Below are positions 35,826 to 45,195 of a DNA stretch of 64,000 nucleotides, piece by piece. The stretch comes from Cryptomeria japonica (lineage: Eukaryota; Streptophyta; Pinopsida; Cupressales; Cupressaceae): NCBI RefSeq assembly GCF_030272615.1, contig NC_081415.1, forward strand, positions 596,815,335 to 596,879,334, written 5' to 3'. How positions within the stretch are numbered: the first letter of the stretch is position 1; every line of letters begins with the position of its first letter. A program made the position numbers and the translations under genes. The notes beneath the pieces were generated by a model. That model ran no database searches. It saw only the letters and a list, made by a program, of their open reading frames with translations, and was not told the DNA's origin.

Positions 35826-36289
35826 ATAGTTTAGAGTTTAATTTATTTCATATGAATCTTAATAAATGGTTTAATTTATAGTTTGGGGAAGACATATGTT
35901 CTTTACGTTTTATGTGATTTGCTATTGTCGTGAGCGAACGACTCTATGAGTGCTTTCTTTTGTGTTTGGTTTTTGGTTCTTTGTATATTGATCCTTGTAT
36001 TAAAACTGAGTCTTAGCTTGCCTCGAGTTCTTTTATGGTATTTGTGAGGGCTGGGAGTCTTGTTTAGATCTCTGTGAATATTTCAAGCCCAGATATTGTC
36101 GGCAAATTATTTTCTCAGAGTCTTGTTTAAGCTTATATGTTTATTTTGGAGCTTGGAATGGTGATCCATAGATTTGTTTTGTCATTGTGTTTCTATTGAA
36201 TATATTTTTTGGGATTTTATTTTATGCCTTCGATTTTATATCATCGTTGTAAGTTTTCTGTTCCATCTGAGCATGCATGAACTGTATAT

Positions 36290-36575
36290 GTGCTAATTCT
36301 TTTCTCAAATGTGCTATTTCTTATGTTATATACGCTATACTATATTATAAATGCATGGATTTGTGTTATATATGCGCTATTCTATGTTATATGTGCTATT
36401 TCATTTTATATATGCGATCTTTCATGTTATATATGTGTTGTTTCGTGTTATACATACTATTTTGTGTTATATATGCAATGTTTTGTGTTATATATGTCTG
36501 ACTTCATGTTATAAATGTGTGACTTCATGTTATATGCACTACTATGTTATATGCATTATTGTGTTATATGTGCTA
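36290..36575. repeat. Minisatellite of about 20 bp, TGTTATATATGTGCTATTTCA
   Basis: Around 13 tandem units vary around TGTTATATATGCGCTATTTC (for example TGTTATATGTGCTATTTCAT and TGTTATATATGTGTTGTTTCG), with unit lengths of about 16-22. Three overlapping open frames of Tyr/Cys/Ile/Met repeats come from this array and are not genes. Confidence 0.85.
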
Positions 36576-38289
36576 TTCTGTCTGTTTTGTATTTTTGGTA
36601 ATTTTTTAGATTTGTCTCAGATTTTTGGATACCCATAGGCTATTTTTGATACCTGAGATATTCCAAATTTGTTTTATTGTTTGATTATTTTTTATTCTGA
36701 CTATTTGGCTTGTGTATGAGTTTATCTTGTAGTTGGGCCCATTTGTTATGTTCTTATACGTTGGTTTCCATGTTGCATGGGATGTTGTTGGATTGATTTG
36801 CCAGCTTGGTTTACCAGGTCCTGTATTGTTGTGATCCCATGGTCATGTGAGATATTTTATGTGGTGGATTTATTGTTGTAACCCTAAGGTCTAGGTACAT
36901 GCTAGGGGGAGTGGGCTTCCAAGTGAGTGACTAGGATCGCAAGGGGGTAGACAACCAGACCACCCGGGGTCTAGATTGCTGAATATCCCATTGGAAGTTT
37001 GATTTTAATCAAGTGATAAATTAATATAATAATTCTTGGGTTTGGGTAGCATTGTTCATCTTAATAAGATAAGAAATGATTGGTGGCCCCTCTTCCTTGC
37101 CTAGTGGTGTTGATCTAGGATAGGATTGGGAAGGCCTTGGTAACCCAGGTAAGCTAATCTCACTTACCCCATTAAGGTTGAGATGGCTCCACATGTGCAT
37201 CTAGGATGGTCGACATAGGTACCCAGGTATGACCAAGAGAGGTGCCCAGGTTCCCATTTGTTGCATGTGATGACACTCTTTTCCCTACATGTAGGTCCTG
37301 GTGCCTCAAGTCATGTTTTGATGAGGTACCTCCAGAGGATTTATGATTGGAGATTTTATGCTTTTCATCCTTGTGTTAGTATTGTGTTATCCTTGGTTTT
37401 TACGTGTCAGCCTAGATCTAGAGTGTGAATAGGATCTTGTGTCAATCTCCTATCATAGGGGGTGGTTTCTTTAGTTCCACATGGCTGGGTGGTTTGATGC
37501 CTTCTTCTATTGGGATGCTCTTCCTTGGATGCTTCTGAATGGTTGTGATCCATCTCTTGTCTTATCAGCTATGGATGGATACTAGTAGCAGATTGATGTA
37601 TATGATTATATAGCATTGTATGTATTTATTCATGATGTAAATATGATATAATTGAGAGCTATTCTCCTCATTATGAAAGGATAATGTATTCATGTAACAA
37701 TAGATGTTTAATATTAGGAGAAGTTAGTGATGTATCATGTGACATTGATTTAAATTAATGGAGTAATGGTTATGGATCTATGGATGTACATTTGGTCTCA
37801 TGTAAAGTAATGGAAATGTGATAGGATATATTGGAATTGAATTAGAATTCTAGAGATGAATAAGTGGTTGGGATTAGGAACATTTGGTATTGGTGTTTTA
37901 AAATAAACTTAAAAGGGGGTTGGTTAATGTATCTATAGTAGATGGTTGTATGCATGTTGTAGGATAGTGAATGATCATATATGCATGGATGGAATAGTTA
38001 ATATTTAAGTTAGTATGTAATTCTACTATGGTGATAAATATGTTATCATGTTTATAATGTTATGTTTTGGTTAGGTAGATAATGGCATTGAGATACCTTG
38101 GGGAATTCTTAGACGTATTATGTTAATTCCACTTGCATAATGTTCTTATGTGAATATGCTCATGATGGTTAAATGTTATTTGGTTAATGGATGTATATTG
38201 CATATGAGTAGTTTAATTTAGTGGTTGCATTAGTAGATGATTTTAAAAAAAAATCTCTATTTTCATGTTAGCTAGTGTATTTCTCTAGG

Positions 38290-38884
38290 GTATTTTGGTT
38301 GGCATTACAATCTCATCAAGCTTTGTTGAGATATCTTTGAATTTGTCTTTTTATTCATTAGCAGTAGCAAGTTCATCCCTTAAAGAAATAATCTGTCTTT
38401 CAAGTTTTAGACCATTGTTCCTTGACTGTTTCAATTCAAGCTTCAATTGGTCATTATCACGGGTAAGCCTAATGCATTCATCAACTCTTTCCTTCAATAA
38501 TTGTGCAAGATTCTCTACATTTTTCTTTCGATCCTCAGTCTCCTTGGTCATCCTCATCACAATGGATTGCAACTCATTCTTAAACATAACATTCTCTTTC
38601 TCAAGCTTGTCAAATATATCAGCTTTACCCTAATTTTCCATGATATGATCTTCTTTCTCCTTCAGCTCGTCCATTAATTCCTTCCTCTTGTCTCTTGAAG
38701 TGTTCACCTGATCCTTCAAGTCATTAATAAAATCATCAGCAGAATTCAGGTTTCTTTTTAAGGAACTGATCTCATTTCTAACAGCATCAATATCCTCAAG
38801 TGCCACACTGAGCTGTCTCTGAAAATTGAAATCCATTGATTCAATCTCTCGAACCTTCCTCAAGCGGTTAATCTTCCTCAGAGG
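38290..38884 (-). pseudogene. Coiled-coil Gag-like segment of a truncated LTR element
   Basis: The minus strand encodes two open pieces in the same frame separated by one stop at about 38630: 38923-38630 (LRKVREIESMDFNFQRQLS, then SSLKRNLNSADDFINDLKDQ) and 38629-38351 (KADIFDKLEKENVMFKNEL, MTKETEDRKKNVENLAQLL). It is a long heptad-rich coiled coil full of Lys, Glu and Leu. The first residues of the open frame before 38884 come from the primer site and LTR. Its place just after a primer site makes it the internal start of an LTR element. The rest is cut off near 38260. Confidence 0.6.
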
Positions 38885-38890
38885 AACTAG

Positions 38891-38904
38891 GCTTTGATAC
38901 CGAT
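38891..38904 (-). other. Primer-binding site of the truncated minus-strand element
   Basis: The reverse complement reads ATCGGTATCAAAGC right after the LTR end ...GATTCCAACA. It resembles TGGTATCAGAGC with two changes. Confidence 0.7.
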
Positions 38905-39871
38905 TGTTGGAATCAAGGATCACTTAGGGGGGTGGAATCAATGATCTACCAGTTAATAAATTTTCAAACTTAACTTTAAACCATCGAAAGCATACAAATG
39001 AAGCTATAATGTAGAAACATAAAACAAACAACCACAAAAGCATAACAACACATTTTTACATAGAAACCCAAATGGGAAAAAATGCGGTGGAATTTGAACC
39101 CATAATATTATTCTATTATGGCGAGTAGAAAAATAATATTACAATATGGGGAATGCATAGGCATTCAGGAACACTTCCGAGAGCTCACTGCTTAAGTACA
39201 AAAAAAAGGGCTACAACCCTGGAAGGCTCGCTACCTTACTAATTAGTTAACATCATGAAATACAACAAAATGAACTCCAAAATAGCATCTACAATGCTTG
39301 GATGAGTTTCGGTTGAGTGCTAAATATATCAACTGAATCACTTTCGATGTCCTACTCTGTTCTATCCTGTTTACTGTCTCAATTAGCCATCAGATCAAGA
39401 ATGAGCACGTGAAGCTACGCCAAAATGGATTCTTGATCACCACTTACTCGCATACAATCATATCATTCACCAAAAAAATCATCAACACTTGTCTTATATA
39501 TTCGCAATCAACAAAATAGGTCATTTACCATGTTTACCTGCTAATGTAATGTGTAGTCTCATGTCGGCTTGATCAGATCACCAAGGATAAATGTGGATCA
39601 CCAAAACAATAATAAAATTATGTCTCTATGTCGGCCCAATCATCCCAAACACGATTCAATGCATGTTACTGGAAATATTTCAGACCAAAATTGTTATGTT
39701 CATCTTGGAATACTGGTTAATTGCAGTTAACTAGCTACCAGTTAACACTTGCTTCCGGTTAGGAAGAATTATATCTACCAGATCGAATCTCCATGAAAAG
39801 TTGTCATCAATGACAACCCTAAACCAATAATCAAACATCGAAGGCCACTGAATGAGTGTCAATTGCCAACA
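38905..39871 (-). repeat. LTR of a truncated minus-strand element (family C)
   Basis: On the plus strand it starts TGTTGGAATCAAGGATCAC and ends CAATTGCCAACA, so in its own direction it runs TGTTGGCAATTG...GATTCCAACA, 967 bp. A primer site follows. Only this LTR and about 600 bp of internal sequence remain. Confidence 0.8.
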
Positions 39872-40009
39872 ACTTCGATAATCTCAATGCTTTTGCTGGG
39901 TAAAAGCACAAAGCTGTGTCACGTTTCAGGCTAACTTATCAACACAAGTGAATTTAAGTAATTCTAACTAAAAATTAAGTTTAGACAAACATATGGTCTA
40001 TATAGATGC

Positions 40010-40014
40010 ATTAT
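40010..40014. other. Target-site duplication ATTAT (left; right copy 45191-45195)
   Basis: ATTAT precedes the element at 40010-40014 and follows it at 45191-45195, a perfect 5-bp duplication as made by copia integrase. Confidence 0.97.
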
Positions 40015-40487
40015 TGTTGGATTTTGCCAAGATCAAGAAGTCATTGAAATGTACAAGATAGAGACATAATATGGGATAAGAATAAACTGTATTCTCATTA
40101 ATAGAAAATGATCAATAATCAACTGGATTATCTAGTTACATACAATGTAGATGAGCCTGCTTATATAGGCAAGGCTAGGGATATGTATGAGCACACAAAC
40201 ATGACATGTGGCTCAATAAGAAACAAGGGTAGGTAGGAGAAATAATATAATATTCCACATGAGGTGGATCACCCACCGAAGGTGGAATTATCACTCCACA
40301 ATAAGTGGATATGATAGTGTAATAACAAGATCAACACCATAAGAGGTGGAATTTCTCCTACACACACTATCCCAATGTGGCACAAACACCCAAGTGTCTC
40401 ATATCCAAACTACTATGAAATGCATTATCCTAAGTAAACTTAAGTAAGTGTAATAATATCCATGATGAATAATTATTTACACCAACA
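40015..40487 (-). repeat. 3' LTR of the TR-GAG element
   Basis: 473 bp, TGTTGGATTTTGCC to TTTACACCAACA on the plus strand. A minus-strand TATA box (TATATAAG) is at 40160-40167. The word GAGGTGGA/GAAGGTGGAA recurs three or four times between about 40260 and 40350. Confidence 0.96.
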
Positions 40488-40499
40488 CCCCCCCTTAAG
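40488..40499 (-). other. Polypurine tract of the TR-GAG element
   Basis: On the minus strand ACTTAAGGGGGGG abuts the 3' LTR. It is the plus-strand DNA primer. Confidence 0.85.
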
Positions 40500-40709
40500 T
40501 GCAACTTAGGGGAATGCACTTAAGTCTACAATGCAACTAAGCAATGCAAGATGGGTCCCGGCTACGAGGCCATGTTAGGTACCCATGCACAAATGCAAAT
40601 GCATGCAAACCAATGCAATGAAATCTCTCACAAAGTGGGGAAAGAGAGAAAAACCCAATGGGAAAAAACCCTCCCCCAAAAGAGAGATGAAAGCTATACA
40701 AGAGAACTC
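40500..40709 (-). other. 3' untranslated region of the TR-GAG element
   Basis: Short region between the stop of the long frame at 40710 and the polypurine tract. Open frames on both strands of 67 and 71 codons carry no domain. Confidence 0.6.
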
Positions 40710-42992
40710 TCAAAGAAGTATGTGAGGAACAAAACCCCATGTGAGGAAATAGTCCCCCCCATATGAGAGAAGAAGAGAAGTCAAACTGTGATCATCCCTC
40801 AATGAAGAATCTGCACCAAAGATAGAAGCTCGATGTATGAAGAAACTACTCCACGAACGTCGAACAACATTCCTCCCCTTAGGAAGAAACAAAACCAAAG
40901 GTGTATCCATAAAGTCTCCCCAATCATGAAGAGAAGATGTATGAAGAAAACTCATGATGAAAGGAATCTCTGAAAACTGCTCAAGTGTCCCCATGTCAAT
41001 GCTGAAAGATACCCCTTCCAAAGATGGTAAACTGTGCCATATTGCTGAAAAAGGAACTCCAACATCTAGTGAAGATGGATGTAGAACAATGTCCAAAGAC
41101 TCATGTCTCTCCTCAAAGAATAAAGAGACCTCCTCCAACTGCTGTACATAAGTATCCACAATCATGTCAGCCTCGAAAGAATGATCATGTAGAGAATGAA
41201 CAAGAGGGTCAGAGTGTGCCCTCGCAACAATCGAAGAAGGATCATCTTCATCAAAGAGAAGATGTATGTCATCAATGATGTCTCCCAAATCTGCAATGTA
41301 GGATTCCACAAACAAACCTGCAATATCTGTCATGTAATCATCCCATGAATCTGAAGCTGGAAGACAATGTATATCCTGCTGCACTGAATCACATGAAGGC
41401 AAAACTGTCGCACTATCTGCATCATCAGGTACAATAGGTGATGTGATATCAATATGAGGAGATGAAATAGAAGACTCAAGAACGGGGTTACATGTGAGAA
41501 TCCCCAAATTCAAGTGTCCAAAGTTCTCCTCAAAATCTGAACCATCACAATAATTGTGATCATAATGTGTAGAATCATCAAATGTGAAATCATTATCATC
41601 AACAAAATCTGAAAAGGAGTATAACCGAGATGTATGATCAACCACCCCAGTTGCAATGATTGCTCTAGTCTCCATGTCTCTAATAAAAACTGAGTCAGGT
41701 GTGAACTCCACAACTTTCTTAGTTGCGCCATGTGTGATTTGATAGATAGAAAGGAGATTGTTTGTCAAGTGGGGTACACACAACACATCATTGAAGGAGT
41801 TATCCCCAATGTCAATAGATCCTTTCCCAATCACATCCATGTATGTATGATTGCCCATCAAAATCTGTGGCATGGTGCAAGGCTCAAATGTAGAGAACAT
41901 AGACTGTGAAGATGCCATATGATGAGAAGCCCCTGAATCTAGAAGCCATCTCTCTGAAGTATGATTTGTTGTAGCACATAGAGCTTGTCCTTTTCTTGTT
42001 CCAAAAGAGTGAGTCTTTCCACTTGTAGAAGCCATGAATGCTTGCCCTTTTCCTTTTGAATGCGAGGAAGTGGAAGTTGATGAATCATCCTTCTTGTAGA
42101 CTTTAGGCAAATCAATGTTATGCTTTTTGATGATATGTGTGAGCTCATCAATCTTCTTAGTATGGCAACGATGTTCCTCATGACCAATCTTTTTACAATA
42201 AGCACAAGTAGGTCTCTCTCTCTTTGGTGAATTATCTTTCTTGGAAGAAGATGAATCTCCTTGTTGTGGAGAAGATTGTGCTTTTTCCTTAGGCTTTGAT
42301 TGCCATTTCTTCTTGTTTGAATTGTCCTTTCCTTGATTTCCTTTGTTTCCTTGATTTGCCACCAATGCTTGAGACTTAGAAGAAGCCTTAAGAATGCCCA
42401 TGCTTATCAACTTAGTTTGTTCCATCATCAACATTTCATTGAAAGCATCAAATGTAGGCATTTTGTAGCTTGAACCCATTGTCATCCTATGAGTTTGGAA
42501 ACTAGAAACAAATGCTGCATATTCTTGTGGAAGCTTGCCTATCAAGTTGAATATCAATTGAGTATCCTTTTTATCAATGCCACAATCTTTGAGTTGTGCC
42601 CTTAACTCATTTGCCTTAGTGACATAATCTTGTATAGTATCAAAGTTCTTGGGATCTAACATGGTGAGATCACTATCAAATTGATATCCCCTAATCTCAT
42701 CAACTTGACCATACAAGTCTTGAAACTTTTGCCAAGCATCCTTGATTAGAGTACATTTCTCAATATGAAAAATGAGATCCTTTGATACATACTTTCTTAA
42801 GGTACCAATTGCCATGATATTTTTAGTGAGCCAATCTAAGTGACCAACTGGATCAGCCTTAGGATCAGCTGGAGCAACAATAGTTCCATCAATGTAATGA
42901 GTGAGTCCTTTTTCCATAAGTTTACTCCATGCATCAATTTTCCAAGTAGCATAGTTATGTGGAGTTAAGAGAGGAAACTTAGAAGAACTCAT
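40710..42992 (-). CDS. Gag-protease protein with an unrecognised acidic C-terminal region
   Basis: The frame is open from 43166, but I choose the ATG at 42990-42992 (MSSSKFPLLTPHNYATWK) because copia Gag proteins begin this way. That gives 760 residues. Residues 1-200 are copia Gag (UBN2-like: YATWKIDAWSKLM, LIKDAWQKFQDLYG, LIGKLPQEYAAFVSSF). Residues 201-260 are basic. C263-C266-H271-C276 form a CX2CX4HX4C zinc knuckle. LLDSGASHHM at 351-360 is the aspartic protease motif. After LYSFSDF (about 463) nearly 300 residues follow with many Asp, Ser and His and no recognised domain. Integrase, reverse transcriptase and RNase H are absent. The frame is intact, so the protein was functional until recently. 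Confidence 0.88.
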   Translation of the reverse strand: MSSSKFPLLTPHNYATWKIDAWSKLMEKGLTHYIDGTIVAPADPKADPVGHLDWLTKNIMAIGTLRKYVSKDLIFHIEKCTLIKDAWQKFQDLYGQVDEIRGYQFDSDLTMLDPKNFDTIQDYVTKANELRAQLKDCGIDKKDTQLIFNLIGKLPQEYAAFVSSFQTHRMTMGSSYKMPTFDAFNEMLMMEQTKLISMGILKASSKSQALVANQGNKGNQGKDNSNKKKWQSKPKEKAQSSPQQGDSSSSKKDNSPKRERPTCAYCKKIGHEEHRCHTKKIDELTHIIKKHNIDLPKVYKKDDSSTSTSSHSKGKGQAFMASTSGKTHSFGTRKGQALCATTNHTSERWLLDSGASHHMASSQSMFSTFEPCTMPQILMGNHTYMDVIGKGSIDIGDNSFNDVLCVPHLTNNLLSIYQITHGATKKVVEFTPDSVFIRDMETRAIIATGVVDHTSRLYSFSDFVDDNDFTFDDSTHYDHNYCDGSDFEENFGHLNLGILTCNPVLESSISSPHIDITSPIVPDDADSATVLPSCDSVQQDIHCLPASDSWDDYMTDIAGLFVESYIADLGDIIDDIHLLFDEDDPSSIVARAHSDPLVHSLHDHSFEADMIVDTYVQQLEEVSLFFEERHESLDIVLHPSSLDVGVPFSAIWHSLPSLEGVSFSIDMGTLEQFSEIPFIMSFLHTSSLHDWGDFMDTPLVLFLPKGRNVVRRSWSSFFIHRASIFGADSSLRDDHSLTSLLLSYGGDYFLTWGFVPHILL

Positions 42993-44682
42993 AGCAGCAA
43001 AAAGGAAAGAACACAAGAGCACAAAAGCACAAGAGACACCCCCCAAAAGTGATGATTTTGGCACTTTATACTTAGTGCGATTACAATGAGCCACTTGCAA
43101 AACAAGGCAAAGTGGGCTTATGATGCAAATTTTACAACTTCTCAAATGAGATACAAGAGACTTCAATCAATAGTGCAATGAATCTAACTGAGATTCAAGC
43201 AAATATACAAGTACCAAAAGAGCCAAAAATGGCCAAGATCTGAAAGTACAATTTCTACTTACAATGACATCAATCTGATAGCATCATGTGAAAGTAGACG
43301 AAAAAATACGCACTTTCAAAAAAAACGGCACCTAAAAAGGAAGTCGGATGACCCCAAACGAAGCCTCTGAAGTTGCAAAAACTGGGATTACTCAGGGACA
43401 GTCACCAAAAACTGCATTTTCTGAAAAATCCGTGCATCAAAATCAAAAAATTCTTTCACCACTGCGGAGAGCACAAAATTCTAGCCCATTTCAAAAAAAA
43501 TTGCACCCAAAAAGGAGCAAAAATGAGCAAGTTATGGCCATTTGAAGTTGAACTGCAAAATCAAAAATGCAAATGAGAAGGGGTCAAAAAATTTCCAAAC
43601 CCTGCTGATGTGGCGCTGACGTCAGCAAAACACTGTCTTAAATTTGACGGCCGTATGACCGTCACCAAAACTTCGCTGCCTGGCTGACTGGGCGTCCGTA
43701 CCGTACGGACGGATTGTGCGGCCTGCTGACTGTACGTTCCGTACTGTACGGAATGATGACGCGGCTGGGCGATGTGGCTGCTGATGTGGCAGTACGGATG
43801 ATTGAGGTGGCGTACGATTTTGACGCGTGGCTGTGCTGACGTGGGATCCGTGTGGCTGTCTGCGTGGCGGTTCCCGGAGACCGAGGGTCGGAGCGGCGCC
43901 GGTGACGTGGCGGAGCCCGGGAGCGGAGCTGCACTCGGGCGGCGGAGCGTCTGGTGGCTGGAGCCAAGGCCGAGCGGCGGAAGGTGCTGGGCGCTGCGGG
44001 GGCCGCTCGCGGGGGGCTGTGGAACCAGGAGCGGAGCGAGCGGCGAACGAGGACGGGCGGCAGGAGGCGCTGGAACCGGAGAAGCGGTGCACGCGGGCGG
44101 TGTCTTCGGCGCAGCGCGGAGGAAGCCTGTGCTCGGGGAGCGGCGCCAGTGTCCGGGAGGAGATGCTCGGGCTTCGGTGACGGACGTGCAGGTACGAGAC
44201 CACGGGTGCTGTCAGGTACGGGTGAACTCGGCACGGAGGACAATGTAAAAGCCTGCAGACCTGCGCACAATCGGTACGGAGGGTACGGCGAGCGCAGGGG
44301 GGGGGTCTGCGGACCCCCCAAAAATGTGTTTTTTTTTTTTTTGAATTTCTTTTCAATTTTTTGATTTGCTTTTTCGAATCTTTCAATTTTTTTCAATTTT
44401 TTTTTTTTTTATTTTTGAAAACAAATGCAGAAAATTGAAAAAAAAAAATTTTTGAAAAAATTATATATAAAATTCGAAAATCCGTACGAATAGCAAAATT
44501 GGGGAAAAAAATTTTCCTCACCAAAATAGGCCAACTTTATAACCAAAATTCATGGAAATGGCCTTCCGGACGCAATGGCGAGGTCGGATCTGGTCTAGGA
44601 CGCCTCCAAATGACGATGCTCCTCAGATTTGCCTCTTGACGTCGCAATAATGCCTCTTCAAGACGAATCAATGAGACTTCAC
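42993..44682 (-). other. Long leader of the TR-GAG element, including a CpG-rich segment
   Basis: The 1.7-kb leader between primer site and Gag start has three parts. Next to the primer site (44560-44680) is mixed sequence. 44300-44520 is A/T homopolymer. About 43590-44300 is strongly GC-rich and CpG-rich, with repeated CGTACGG/CCGTAC words. Then comes AT-rich sequence to the ATG. Frames of 254 and 244 codons on the minus strand and 117-148 on the plus strand overlap in the GC-rich part. They are Arg/Pro/Ala/Ser-rich and most likely open only because stops are rare in such DNA. Confidence 0.7.
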
Positions 44683-44696
44683 AAGCTCTGATACCA
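44683..44696 (-). other. Primer-binding site of the TR-GAG element
   Basis: The minus strand reads TGGTATCAGAGCTT directly after the LTR end CCAACA. TGGTATCAGAGC is a perfect match to the plant iMet primer consensus. Confidence 0.95.
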
Positions 44697-45190
44697 TGTT
44701 GGATTTTGCCAAGATCAAGAAGTCATTGAAATGTACAAGATAGAGACATAATATGGGATAAGAATAAACTATATTCTCATTAATAGAAAATGATCAATAA
44801 TCAACTGGATTATCTAGTTACATACAATGTAGATGAGCCTGCTTATATAGGCAAGGCTAGGGATATGTATGAGCACACAAACATGACATGTGGCTCAATA
44901 AGAAACAAGGGTAGGTAGGAAATAGGTGTGGGTAGGTAGGAGAAATAATATAATATTCCACATGAGGTGGATCACCCACCGAAGGTGGAATTATCACTCC
45001 ACAATAAGTGGATATGATAGTGTAATAACAAGATCAACACCATAAGAGGTGGAATTTCTCCTACACACACTATCCCAATGTGGCACAAACACCCAAGTGT
45101 CTCATATCCAAACTACTATGAAATGCATTATCCTAAGTAAACTTAAGTAAGTGTAATAATATCCATGATGAATAATTATTTACACCAACA
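44697..45190 (-). repeat. 5' LTR of the TR-GAG element
   Basis: 494 bp. Identical to 40015-40487 except one base (AAACTATATT versus AAACTGTATT) and an extra 21 bp that duplicates GGGTAGGTAGG-type sequence near 44910-44940. The minus-strand TATA box TATATAAG is at 44842-44849, about 340 bp into the LTR, the expected promoter position. Confidence 0.97.
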
Positions 45191-45195
45191 ATTAT

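Larger units (their letters stand above)
34461..38260. other. AT-rich spacer with possible old LTR sequence
   Basis: No gene is supported over 3.8 kb. An acidic fragment (DEDDYDMPDVYERLL) near 34600-34640 may be the last residues of a retroelement protein. The less AT-rich stretch at 36880-37330 (GGGGGAGTGGGCTTCCAAGTG, CCACCCGGGGTCTAG) looks like LTR or untranslated retroelement sequence, but no paired ends were found. The 83-codon frame at 35453 is Phe/Leu-rich and not convincing. Confidence 0.4.
40015..45190 (-). mobile_element. Complete, very young non-autonomous LTR element (TR-GAG type)
   Basis: Its LTRs (44697-45190 and 40015-40487) differ by one substitution and a 21-bp tandem duplication. 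The target duplication ATTAT flanks both ends. A perfect iMet primer site touches the 5' LTR and a G7 purine tract touches the 3' LTR. The internal 4.2 kb has one intact long frame with Gag, zinc knuckle and protease motifs and no integrase, reverse transcriptase or RNase H. Terminal-repeat elements with only a Gag frame are known in plants as TR-GAGs, and I infer it uses enzymes of an autonomous copia relative. Confidence 0.93.

Noticed and set aside
42993-43166. Start of the Gag protein at 43166
   Set aside because: The extra 58 residues have no counterpart in copia Gag, while the ATG at 42990-42992 gives the expected start MSSSKFPLL.
43802-44364. Host gene in the GC-rich block (plus-strand frames of 117-148 codons)
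   Set aside because: Several overlapping frames are open on both strands at once, all Arg/Gly/Ala-rich, with no domain. The block lies inside the leader of an LTR element and stops are rare in GC-rich DNA.
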